From: Streptomyces africanus | GTDB taxonomy: Bacteria; Actinomycetota; Actinomycetes; Streptomycetales; Streptomycetaceae | Length of the DNA stretch: 64,000 nt | Assembly (NCBI RefSeq): GCF_002150735.1 | Contig: NZ_MUKA01000075.1 | Coordinates: 389-64,388 of the forward strand | Reading direction: 5' to 3' | Shown: positions 35,062 to 44,988 of the stretch, one piece after another | Position numbering within the stretch: the first letter of the stretch is position 1 | Layout of the letters: each line of letters begins with the position of its first letter | Notes under the pieces: generated by a model | What the model was told of the DNA's origin: nothing | The model's input: only the letters and a program-made list of their open reading frames with translations | Databases searched by the model: none | Translations under genes and position numbers: made by a program

Positions 35062-36066
35062 TCAGTGCACGGTCTCGGCGATGTGCTGCGTACCGATCCG
35101 CTTGCGGAACACCCAGTACGTCCAGCCCTGGTAGAGCATCACGATCGGTGTGGCGACCGCCGCGCACCAGGTCATGATCTTCAGCGTGTACGGGCTGGAC
35201 GAGGCGTTGGTGACCGTCAGGCTCCAGTCCGGGTTCAGCGTCGACGGCATGACGTTCGGGAACAGCGTCAGGAAGAGCATCGCCACCGTGGCCACAATGG
35301 TGAGCCCCGACAGGGCGAAAGCCCAGCCCTCACGCCCCGCCCGCGCCGCGACCAGGGCCACGACGAGCGACGCCACCGCCACGACCACCGCGACGAGCGA
35401 TGCCCCGTCGCCCCGGTCGGACTGCGTCCACAGCAGGAAGGCGAGGGCCAGCAGGACGGTCACCAGCCCGACCCGCAGCGCCAGCTTCCGCGCCCGCTCC
35501 CGGATCTCCCCGACCGTCTTGAGCCCGACGAACACCGTCCCGTGGAAGGTGAACAGCGCCAGCGTGACCAGACCGCCGAGCAGGGCGTACGGGTTGAGCA
35601 GGTCCAGGACGCCACCGGCGTAGTTGAAGTCCTGGTCGATCTTCACGCCCCGCACGATGTTGCCGAAGGCCACACCCCACAGGAACGCGGGGATCAGCGA
35701 GGTCCAGAAGATCGCCGTCTCCCAGTTGCGCTGCCAGTTCTCCTCGGGCCGCTTGGCGCGGTACTCGAAGGCCACACCCCGGACGATGAGGCAGACCAGG
35801 ACGAGCAACAGCGGCAGGTAGAAGCCCGAGAAGAGCGTGGCGTACCACTCGGGGAAGGCGGCGAAGGTGGCACCGCCCGCGGACAGCAGCCACACCTCGT
35901 TGCCGTCCCAGACGGGACCGATGGTGTTGATCAGCACCCGCTTCTCGGGCCGGTTGCGGGCGAGCAGCCTCGTGAGCACCCCGACCCCGAAGTCGAAGCC
36001 CTCCAGGAAGAAGTAGCCGGTCCACAGGACGGCGATCAGGACGAACCAGACGTCGTGCAGTTCCAT
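35062..36066 (-). CDS. cydB: Cytochrome bd oxidase subunit II
   Basis: A 334-residue membrane subunit with about eight helices. The N-terminus MELHDVWFVLIAVLWTGYF and FLEGFDFGVGVL are the conserved first-helix signature. CydB pairs with CydA to reduce oxygen to water with quinol, conserving energy without proton pumping, with very high oxygen affinity. It lies 20 bp after cydA and 3 bp before cydCD. No anomaly is seen. Confidence 0.95.
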   Translation of the reverse strand: MELHDVWFVLIAVLWTGYFFLEGFDFGVGVLTRLLARNRPEKRVLINTIGPVWDGNEVWLLSAGGATFAAFPEWYATLFSGFYLPLLLVLVCLIVRGVAFEYRAKRPEENWQRNWETAIFWTSLIPAFLWGVAFGNIVRGVKIDQDFNYAGGVLDLLNPYALLGGLVTLALFTFHGTVFVGLKTVGEIRERARKLALRVGLVTVLLALAFLLWTQSDRGDGASLVAVVVAVASLVVALVAARAGREGWAFALSGLTIVATVAMLFLTLFPNVMPSTLNPDWSLTVTNASSSPYTLKIMTWCAAVATPIVMLYQGWTYWVFRKRIGTQHIAETVH

Positions 36067-36086
36067 GACTGTGCAGCTCCCTCGGC

Positions 36087-37595
36087 CTAGTACGAGAAGG
36101 CCATCGGCTTGTCGGCGTCACGGGACTCGCCGCCGATCTTCGTGGGCGGGTTGAGGTCGGCCTCGGTGAGCTCCGGCGGGCCCGCCTTGACGTACTTGAC
36201 CAGCAGCTTGACCTCGACGACGGCGAGGATCGCGTACAGCGTGGTGAAGACGATCATCGAGGTGATGACCTCGGCCTGGGAGACACCGGGGGAGACCGCG
36301 TGACGGGTCTGGAGCACGCCGTAGACGACCCAGGGCTGGCGGCCCATCTCGGTGAAGATCCAGCCCCAGGAGCTGGCGATCAGCGGGAAGCCCAGAGTGA
36401 GGATCGCGATGCGCCAGTACCACTTGGTGAGGGTCGGGCCGAGGGCCTTCCTGGGCAGGAGCACGAGATGCGGCACCTCGTCCTCACCCACCCGCAGATG
36501 CTGCGGCAGCAGGAACTTCTTGCGGGTCAGCCACAGCCCGGCCAGGCCGATGGCGAACGACGTCATGCCGAAGCCGATCATCCAGCGGAAGCCCCAGTAG
36601 GCGACGGGGATGTTGGGCCGGTAGTCGCCGGGTCCGTACTTCTCCTGCTCGGCCTTGTTGACGTCGTTGATGCCGGGCACGTACGAGGTGAAGTCGTCCT
36701 TGGCCAGGAAGGACAGCAGGCCGGGGATCTCGATGGCGACCTTGTTGTGCCCCTTGTCGACGTCACCGATGGCGAAGACCGAGAAGGGCGCCGGCTTCTC
36801 GCCGTCCCACAGCGCCTCGGCCGCGGCCATCTTCATCGGCTGCTGCTGGTACATGATCTTGCCCAGGGTGTCACCGCTGACCGCGGTGAGCAGACCGCCG
36901 ATGACGACGGTGACGAGGCCCAGCCGAAGCGAGGTCTTCATCACGGGGACGTGCTTCTTGCGGGCCAGGTGGAAGGCAGCGATGCCGACCATGAAGGCGC
37001 CGCCGGTCAGGAAGGCCGCGGTGAGCGTGTGGAAGACCTGGGCGAGCGCGGTGTTCTGGGTGAGCACCAGCCAGAAGTCGGTGAGCTCGGCCCGGCCCTT
37101 CGCCTCGTTGATCCGGTAGCCGACCGGGTGCTGCATCCAGGAGTTGGCCGCGAGGATGAAGTACGCCGACAGGATCGTGCCGATCGAGACCATCCATATG
37201 CAGGCCAGGTGGATCTTCTTCGGCAGCTTGTCCCAGCCGAAGATCCACAGGCCGATGAAGGTGGACTCGAAGAAGAAGGCGATCAGGGCCTCGAAGGCGA
37301 GCGGCGCGCCGAAGACGTCACCGACGAAGCGCGAGTAGTCGGACCAGTTCATGCCGAACTGGAACTCCTGCACGATGCCGGTGACCACACCCATCGCGAT
37401 GTTGATCAAGAAGAGCTTGCCCCAGAACTTCGTCGCCTGGAGGTACTTCTCCTTCTCCGTCCGCACCCAGGCGGTCTGCAGTCCGGCCGTCAGGGCGGCC
37501 AGCGAGATCGTCAGGGGGACGAACAGAAAGTGGTAGACGGTGGTGATGCCGAACTGCCATCGCGCCAGGGTCTCCGGCGCCAGAGCCAGGTCCAC
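36087..37595 (-). CDS. cydA: Cytochrome bd oxidase subunit I
   Basis: A 502-residue haem-bearing subunit with about nine helices. The first helix carries VYHFLFVPLT with haem-ligand His 22. The Q-loop quinol site follows around residues 250-330 and includes the GNWDGEKPAPFS-type region; it looks like the short form without the extra insertion. It ends KPMAFSY. GTG ending at 37595 is chosen because AAGGAG lies about 8 nt upstream. Transcription starts at a Rex-controlled promoter and continues into cydB and cydCD. Confidence 0.95.
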   Translation of the reverse strand: MDLALAPETLARWQFGITTVYHFLFVPLTISLAALTAGLQTAWVRTEKEKYLQATKFWGKLFLINIAMGVVTGIVQEFQFGMNWSDYSRFVGDVFGAPLAFEALIAFFFESTFIGLWIFGWDKLPKKIHLACIWMVSIGTILSAYFILAANSWMQHPVGYRINEAKGRAELTDFWLVLTQNTALAQVFHTLTAAFLTGGAFMVGIAAFHLARKKHVPVMKTSLRLGLVTVVIGGLLTAVSGDTLGKIMYQQQPMKMAAAEALWDGEKPAPFSVFAIGDVDKGHNKVAIEIPGLLSFLAKDDFTSYVPGINDVNKAEQEKYGPGDYRPNIPVAYWGFRWMIGFGMTSFAIGLAGLWLTRKKFLLPQHLRVGEDEVPHLVLLPRKALGPTLTKWYWRIAILTLGFPLIASSWGWIFTEMGRQPWVVYGVLQTRHAVSPGVSQAEVITSMIVFTTLYAILAVVEVKLLVKYVKAGPPELTEADLNPPTKIGGESRDADKPMAFSY

Positions 37596-37617
37596 GTCGC
37601 CGCTCCTTACAACCGCT

Positions 37618-37633
37618 TGTGAAAGCGTTCACA
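37618..37633. promoter_or_regulatory. Rex operator of the cydABCD operon
   Basis: TGTGAAAGCGTTCACA matches the Rex-family operator TGTGAACGCGTTCACA at all but one position, 23 bp upstream of the cydA start, and a further TTCACA half-site follows. A CATAAT -10-like element on the same strand is at 37644-37649, so Rex would cover the transcription start. Rex senses the NADH/NAD+ ratio and represses cydABCD in S. coelicolor. Confidence 0.9.
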
Positions 37634-37734
37634 TTCACAAGCCATTATGCAGCACGCAGTTTCGAGCCCCGGAGGGGGCCCCTGTCTCCCCCGTCACAGT
37701 CAACCCCTTGGCCGGAACTTGTCGGTTTCACGTG

Positions 37735-37748
37735 AAACAGGCGAGCCG
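37735..37748. promoter_or_regulatory. parS site between hisC and cydA
   Basis: Perfect GTTTCACGTGAAAC within the 37650-37792 gap, between the 3' end of the aminotransferase gene and the cydA promoter. No gene overlaps it. Confidence 0.9.
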
Positions 37749-37792
37749 GTCGACGACTAGCACCGACCGGCTCATCCCATAGTTCTCAGCTG

Positions 37793-38872
37793 CTAGATCT
37801 CCTTGCGGAACCCTTCCGCCACCTTGAGGAAGATGTCGTTCGCCTCGGTCTCCCCGACCGTCACCCGCACACCCTCACCCGCGAACGGCCGGATCACCAC
37901 ACCCGCCTGCTCACACGCCTCCGCGAACGAGACCGTGCGCTCCCCCAGCCGCAGCCACACGAAGTTGGCCTGGCTCTCCGGCACCGTCCAGCCCTGGGCG
38001 CGCAGCCCGTCGACCACGCGCGTGCGCTCGCACACCAGCGAGCCGACCCGGCCGAGCAGTGCGTCCTCGGCACGCAGCGAGGCGATCGCCGCCTCCTGCG
38101 CGAGTTGGCTCACCCCGAACGGGACCGCCGTCTTGCGCAGCGCCGCGGCCACCGGCTCGTGGGCGATGGCGAACCCGACGCGCAGGCCGGCGAGGCCGTA
38201 CGCCTTGGAGAAGGTCCGCAGGACGCAGACGTTGGCCCGGTCGCGGTAGAGCTCGACACCGTCCGGGACCTCGGGGTCGCGGATGAACTCGCGGTAGGCC
38301 TCGTCGAGCACCACCAGAACATCACCGGGCACCCGGTCGAGGAAGCGCTCCAGCTCCGCCCGCCGCACGACCGTACCCGTCGGGTTGTTGGGGTTGCAGA
38401 CGAAGATCAGCCGGGTCCGGTCGGTGATCGCGTCGGCCATCGCGTCGAGGTCGTGCACATCACCGGAGGTCAGCGGCACCTGCACCGACGTCGCGCCGCT
38501 GATCTGCGTGATGATCGGGTACGCCTCGAAGGACCGCCAGGCGTAGATGACCTCGTCACCAGGGCCGGAGGTGGCCTGGATCAGCTGCTGGGCGACACCG
38601 ACCGACCCGGTGCCGGTGGCCAGGTGGGAGAGGGGCACACCGAACCGCTCGGACAGCTCGTTCATCAGCGCCGTACAGGCCATGTCCGGGTAGCGGTTGA
38701 AGTTGCAGGCCGCCGCCGTCACCGTCTCCATCACGCCCGGCAGCGGCGGGTAGGGGTTCTCGTTGGAGGACAGCTTGTAGGCCACCGGCCCACCCGCCGC
38801 GGCCGGCTTGCCCGGCTTGTAGGTGGGGATCCCCTCCAGCTCGGCGCGCAGCTTGGGGCTCGTCTCGCTCAC
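37793..38872 (-). CDS. Histidinol-phosphate aminotransferase family protein
   Basis: A 359-residue class I/II PLP aminotransferase. It begins [21 protein letters not shown], then [22 protein letters not shown] (phosphate site), and [14 protein letters not shown] with the PLP lysine. HisC makes histidinol phosphate; HisC-like actinobacterial paralogues also serve as aromatic aminotransferases, so the substrate is uncertain because no other his genes are near. GTG ending at 38872 has AGGAGG about 8 nt upstream; an in-frame start at 38923 is rejected. Downstream is the LacI-type gene, divergent. Confidence 0.9.
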   Translation of the reverse strand: MSETSPKLRAELEGIPTYKPGKPAAAGGPVAYKLSSNENPYPPLPGVMETVTAAACNFNRYPDMACTALMNELSERFGVPLSHLATGTGSVGVAQQLIQATSGPGDEVIYAWRSFEAYPIITQISGATSVQVPLTSGDVHDLDAMADAITDRTRLIFVCNPNNPTGTVVRRAELERFLDRVPGDVLVVLDEAYREFIRDPEVPDGVELYRDRANVCVLRTFSKAYGLAGLRVGFAIAHEPVAAALRKTAVPFGVSQLAQEAAIASLRAEDALLGRVGSLVCERTRVVDGLRAQGWTVPESQANFVWLRLGERTVSFAEACEQAGVVIRPFAGEGVRVTVGETEANDIFLKVAEGFRKEI

Positions 38873-39324
38873 CGCAGTCCTCCTCACGAAGACCGGCGGC
38901 CCATGACCGCCGCCGACATCCAATACTCCTCACCTTATGAGGATTCGGCGCCGCTGCGTATAGCCACGACGCAGCGACGAAGGCCGGCCTCCTGCGTCCC
39001 TCGGCATCACATGTGCGTCCCACCGGCATCAGGGGCATCGCCGCACGAAGGCGTACGAATTCAGGGGCGCGCCGCACATATATCTACGCGCCGGTGGTGC
39101 ACGCCGTAGCGCGCATCCCCCGTGCAGGTGAGTTGAGACCTCTTCGCAACCTCGGCCACTTGGCAGGCACGTGCGGGCCGACACGTCACGTCCTGGCATG
39201 AGAGCCGCCAACGCCCTTGTTTTCCAAAGCAATTGAGGTTAAATGATCATGCAGAAACGTGCCTGTCAACGCGTGCATATGCGTCCGCACTACCCCACCG
39301 CATGAGCCCTACTATCGGCTCGCC
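38873..39324. other. Divergent intergenic region hisC / LacI regulator
   Basis: About 450 bp with a lower G+C patch around 39210-39260 (TTTTCCAAAGCAATTGAGG and following) and around 39070-39090. The latter half should hold the LacI-type gene's promoter (TACTAT shortly before its ATG). No repeat or RNA gene is seen. Confidence 0.5.
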
Positions 39325-40437
39325 ATGACAGCAGCAGGGAAGCACCAGGTGAGCCGCGCGGAAACCTCACGTCGAGGCAGTCGGCCGGGTCGGGCGGGTA
39401 TCAGAGACGTGGCCGCCGCCGCCGGAGTGTCCATCACGACCGTCTCCGACGCCCTCAACGGCAAGGGCAGGCTCCCGGACGCCACCCGGCGCCATGTCCG
39501 TGAGGTCGCCGACCGGCTGGGCTACCGGCCCTCGGCCGCCGCCCGGACCCTCCGTACCGGCAAGTCGGGACTCATCGGCCTGACCGTGACCACGTACGGG
39601 GATGAACCTTTCACCTTCACCGAGTTCGCGTACTTCGCCGAGATGGCGCGGGCCGCCACCTCCGCGGCGCTCGCCCGCGGCTACGCCCTCGTCATCCTGC
39701 CCGCGACGTCCCGCCACGACGTGTGGTCGAACGTCGCCCTGGACGGCACGGTCGTCATCGACCCCTCCGACCAGGACCCGGTCGTCAGCGAACTCGTCCG
39801 GCAGGGCCTGCCGGTCGTCTCCGACGGCCGCCCGGCCGGCTCGCTGCCGGTCACGGCCTGGGTCGACAACGACCACGAGGCCGCCGTCCTCGGCATCCTC
39901 GATCACCTGGCCGGCGCCGGCGCCCGCCGCATCGGCCTGCTGACCGGCACGAGCACGGACACGTACACCCACCTGTCGACCACCGCGTACCTGCGCTGGT
40001 GCGAGCGCGTCGGCCAGGATCCGGTGTACGAGGCCTACCCGGCGCACGATCCGTGCGCGGGTGCCGTCGCCGCCGACCGGCTGCTCGCCCGGCCCGACCG
40101 GCCCGACGCGGTCTACGGCCTGTTCGACCCGAACGGCACCGACCTGCTCGCCGCCGCCCGCCGCTACGGCCTGCGCGTACCGGACGACCTGCTGCTGGTC
40201 TGCTGCAGCGAGTCCACCGTCTACGCCAACACCGAGCCGCCCATCACGACGCTCTCCCTGAAGCCGCGCCGCATCGGCACGGCGGTCGTACAGCTCCTCA
40301 TCGACGCCATCGAGGGAGTGGACTCGGACCGTCCGGTGGAGCAGGTGATACCGACGGAGCTGATCGTGCGCACATCGTCCCAGCGGCGCCCGCCGCGTAC
40401 GACGGTCAGCCCGCCCCGGTCACCCGAGGGGGCCTGA
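39325..40437 (+). CDS. LacI-family transcriptional regulator
   Basis: A 370-residue repressor. An N-terminal HTH (IRDVAAAAGVSITTVSDALNG) and hinge (RPSAAARTLRTGKS) are followed by a periplasmic-binding-protein-like effector domain. The hinge helix sequence is standard, so it should bind a palindromic operator. The effector is unknown. ATG 39325 is chosen; an upstream in-frame start would add 22 non-conserved residues. It lies alone, divergent from hisC and 290 bp before the metallophosphoesterase. Confidence 0.92.
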   Translation: MTAAGKHQVSRAETSRRGSRPGRAGIRDVAAAAGVSITTVSDALNGKGRLPDATRRHVREVADRLGYRPSAAARTLRTGKSGLIGLTVTTYGDEPFTFTEFAYFAEMARAATSAALARGYALVILPATSRHDVWSNVALDGTVVIDPSDQDPVVSELVRQGLPVVSDGRPAGSLPVTAWVDNDHEAAVLGILDHLAGAGARRIGLLTGTSTDTYTHLSTTAYLRWCERVGQDPVYEAYPAHDPCAGAVAADRLLARPDRPDAVYGLFDPNGTDLLAAARRYGLRVPDDLLLVCCSESTVYANTEPPITTLSLKPRRIGTAVVQLLIDAIEGVDSDRPVEQVIPTELIVRTSSQRRPPRTTVSPPRSPEGA

Positions 40438-40732
40438 GCCCCTCCGATCGAGTCAAGGAAAGTGCGCACTCCTGGGGAGAAACGGGGCCGGTCCCCCGGA
40501 GAGAAGGGATCGTTCTCGCGAAGAGAAGGAAAGCGAGGACGGTCACACGGTGGTCAAAGCCTGGCTCAATCGGGGCGAAAGCCGCAGTGAACTGGACTCT
40601 TGCTCTGATTCACCACCCCTGGGTCATCACATGGCGCGATCCGCATTCCTATGATGGGCCCACGACACCCACGGGCCGCTACGACCAGGCAGTCCGATGC
40701 GGTGCAGATGCGGCGCGATGGTGGAGGGGTCG
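40438..40732 (+). promoter_or_regulatory. Leader and promoter region of the metallophosphoesterase gene
   Basis: The gap includes a G/A-rich stretch with GAGAAGG and GGAAAG repeats near 40480-40540 and TATGAT (40650-40655), a plausible -10 element about 75 bp before the start codon. No gene or RNA motif is identified. Confidence 0.4.
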
Positions 40733-41809
40733 ATGACTCAGGGGGCCGGTCAGGGACCCGAGGTGGAGCGGACGGCGACGCTGCGCGACTTCCGGGTGCC
40801 CGCATACGTCCACGAGGCCGGTCCGTACGTCCACAGCACCCACCCCGGCGAGGTCGCCCCGCCGCCCGAGGAGGCCTACCCCGAGGGGTACACGCCGACC
40901 GAGCGCGATCTGCCCGTGATCAACCGGGGCGACACCGTCCAGGTGACCGTCGACCCCGAGGCCGTCGCAGCCCCGCAGGCCGACACCGGGCAGGGCCCGC
41001 TGTACGTCGTGGGCGATGTACACGGCTACCTCGACCAGCTGGTGGCGGCCCTCCAGGAGAAGGGCCTCCTCGACGCCGACGGCCAGTGGTGCGCGGGCAC
41101 CGCCCGGCTGTGGTTCCTCGGCGACTTCACCGACCGCGGCCCGGACGGCATCGGCGTCATCGACCTGGTGATGCGGCTGTCCGCCGAGGCCGCCGCGGCC
41201 GGCGGCTACTGCAAGGCGCTCATGGGCAACCACGAGCTGCTGCTGCTCGGCGCCAAGCGGTTCGGCGACACCCCCGTCAACTCCGGCGCCGGCACCGCCA
41301 CGTTCCAGGCGGCCTGGCTGCTCAACGGCGGCCAGAAGACCGACATGGACCGCCTCCAGGACCACCACCTGCAGTGGATGGCCCGTCTGGACGCCGTCGA
41401 GGAGGTCGACGGCCACCTGCTCGTCCACTCCGACACCACCGCCTACCTCGACTACGGCCGCTCCATCGAAGAGGTCAACGACACCGTCCGCGAGACGCTC
41501 ACGCGCAACGACGCGGACGAGGTCTGGGACCTGTTCCGCAAGTTCACCAAGCGGTTCTCCTTCCGTGACGAGGGCGGCGCGGACGCCGTGCGCTCCTTGC
41601 TCGATACGTACGGGGGCAGCCGCATCGTTCACGGTCACAGCCCGATTCCGTATCTCCTGGGCGAGGTCGGCTCCGAGGACGACGAGGAGAGGAACGACCC
41701 CGTGGTCGAGGGTCCGCACGTCTACGCCGACGGACTCGCCATCGCCATGGACGGCGGCGTGACCATGGCCGGAAAGCTGCTGGTCCAGCAACTGCCGTTG
41801 GATACGTGA
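40733..41809 (+). CDS. Metallophosphoesterase
   Basis: A 358-residue calcineurin-like phosphoesterase. After about 90 residues of variable N-terminus, the metal-binding motifs appear in order: GDVHGYLDQL, GDFTDRGPDG, MGNHELLLLG and HGHSPIPYL. The GNHE and GHSP motifs place it near bacterial serine/threonine-type or symmetric-nucleotide phosphatases; substrate is unknown. The ATG at 40733 has GGAGGGG 4-10 nt upstream. It is followed by a strong hairpin terminator. Confidence 0.9.
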   Translation: MTQGAGQGPEVERTATLRDFRVPAYVHEAGPYVHSTHPGEVAPPPEEAYPEGYTPTERDLPVINRGDTVQVTVDPEAVAAPQADTGQGPLYVVGDVHGYLDQLVAALQEKGLLDADGQWCAGTARLWFLGDFTDRGPDGIGVIDLVMRLSAEAAAAGGYCKALMGNHELLLLGAKRFGDTPVNSGAGTATFQAAWLLNGGQKTDMDRLQDHHLQWMARLDAVEEVDGHLLVHSDTTAYLDYGRSIEEVNDTVRETLTRNDADEVWDLFRKFTKRFSFRDEGGADAVRSLLDTYGGSRIVHGHSPIPYLLGEVGSEDDEERNDPVVEGPHVYADGLAIAMDGGVTMAGKLLVQQLPLDT

Positions 41810-41830
41810 ACGTTCACCGGGCAGGCGTTT

Positions 41831-41858
41831 CCCGTCACAGGACCGGACCTGTGACGGG
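41831..41858 (+). terminator. Intrinsic terminator after metallophosphoesterase
   Basis: CCCGTCACAGG (41831-41841) pairs perfectly with CCTGTGACGGG (41848-41858) around a 6-nt loop; TCAATTT follows. Located 22 bp after the stop codon. Confidence 0.75.
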
Positions 41859-41998
41859 TCAATTTCGGTAAACCCCCTGTCACCGCCCACCTTCACGGCT
41901 CTACCATCGGCTTATCCGTAGCAGGCTCCCCTCCGTTTCTGCCCGACGGCTCGTCAGCATGCCGAGCCCCAAGCCCTACGGAGCATCGGGGGATGCAC

Positions 41999-42859
41999 AT
42001 GAACAGCGTTCCGCAGCACCTGCTGAGCGAGGACCGCCAGGAATACGAGCGGATCCTCGATGAGGCGCTGCGCTCCGCACCACACCGTCCGGAACTGGCC
42101 GCTGTCGGACAGCGGCTCAACCCCGAACAGCTGCGCACCATGGCCCTGAACGCCACCGCGCTCATCACGGCGGCCGCGTCGACCGAATACCAGCACTACG
42201 TCAAGGTCCGCGAGGAACAGCGCCGGCCGGCGCCGTCCAGCCGGCCGGCCGTGCGCGCATCCGGCTCCTCCGAGCCGGACACGGGCGCTGCGGGCCTCGC
42301 CGCCACCATGGGCGAGGTCGCCGAGACCGCCGGCGCGGGCGCCGTCGCGGTCGTCGCCGTCCTCGCCCCCGTCCTGGCCGGAACCGCCGCGGCGATCTTC
42401 CTGCTCGTCGGCTACATCCTTCAGATGCTCAACCCCGAGCAGACGTTCGCCCGGACGATGCTCACCACGGGCTGGGTGTTCGGCGCCGTGACCGCGGTCG
42501 CGATCCTCGTCGCCGCGGTGGGACTGCTGATCACCGCTCTGCGCAACAAGCCGACGGCCGAGAGCGACCCGCACGGCGAACCGCACGGGGAGGTGGACCG
42601 GGCCAGGGAGGCCTGGCACGAGGCCCTGCTGGAACGCGGCATCGTGCCCTTCCTCCGGGAGGCCCTCGTCGACCCGAGCGGGGCCGCCGCGCTGCACCAC
42701 ACCTCCCCGTCCACGCCGGTCAGCCGCATCCCGCACCTCGGCTACGACCGCCCGGGCTTCACCAGCCCGGAGGACGGCGACCACGGCTCGCGGCCGAGCT
42801 TCAGCAGCCCGGACTACACCAGCCCGGACTTCGGAGGCCCGGAGCACCAGCCGGAGTAG
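41999..42859 (+). CDS. Integral membrane protein, unknown function
   Basis: A 286-residue protein. A soluble helical N-terminus (QHLLSEDRQEYERILDEALRS) of about 100 residues is followed by two membrane segments (near 112-140 and 155-180) and a C-terminal tail with repeated Ser-Pro-Asp/Phe units (FSSPDYTSPDFGGP). ATG 41999 is preferred over the ATG two codons upstream because the GGGGG run would then be at a usable 6-7 nt distance. No enzyme family is recognised. The gene runs convergent to thiC. Confidence 0.75.
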   Translation: MNSVPQHLLSEDRQEYERILDEALRSAPHRPELAAVGQRLNPEQLRTMALNATALITAAASTEYQHYVKVREEQRRPAPSSRPAVRASGSSEPDTGAAGLAATMGEVAETAGAGAVAVVAVLAPVLAGTAAAIFLLVGYILQMLNPEQTFARTMLTTGWVFGAVTAVAILVAAVGLLITALRNKPTAESDPHGEPHGEVDRAREAWHEALLERGIVPFLREALVDPSGAAALHHTSPSTPVSRIPHLGYDRPGFTSPEDGDHGSRPSFSSPDYTSPDFGGPEHQPE

Positions 42860-42949
42860 CCGTCGGGTCAGTGCCCCGGCCGGGTCCCTCCCGCGGGCCA
42901 GGGGACCAGGGACCACCGGTCCCCGGCCCTCGGCCTGTGTGCGGGCGGC

Positions 42950-44815
<1,866 letters not shown>

Positions 44816-44817
<2 letters not shown>

Positions 44818-44846
44818 AAACATCACTCGACTTCGGTGATGTTTCA
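44816..44846 (-). promoter_or_regulatory. Perfect hairpin upstream of the TPP aptamer
   Basis: TGAAACATCAC (44816-44826) pairs with GTGATGTTTCA (44836-44846), 11 bp, around a 9-nt loop. It abuts the aptamer 5' end and overlaps a one-mismatch parS. Confidence 0.6.
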
Positions 44847-44854
44847 TGTGAAAC
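44841..44854. promoter_or_regulatory. Degenerate parS upstream of thiC
   Basis: GTTTCATGTGAAAC has one mismatch to parS (C to T at position 7). Flanks GAT and ATC extend the imperfect palindrome to 20 bp. Confidence 0.45.
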
Positions 44855-44988
44855 ATCGCTGGGACGGAGGTCAGCGCCCTCTCAGCCCGGTGCTCCGAGC
44901 TCCCGCGTGTACAAAAGGTGCCTCCACGCTAGCGGCAATTCTGGCGCGGTGACCAGAGGGCCCCCCTCGTTCTTGCGATGATCGGTCG

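Noticed and set aside
31498..36090. A 1,530-codon open frame on the strand opposite cydCD and cydB
   Set aside because: It is a GC-bias shadow of the true genes on the other strand; its amino-acid composition (mostly Arg/Gly/Gln/Pro/His) has no domain logic, and cydCD and cydB are unmistakable.
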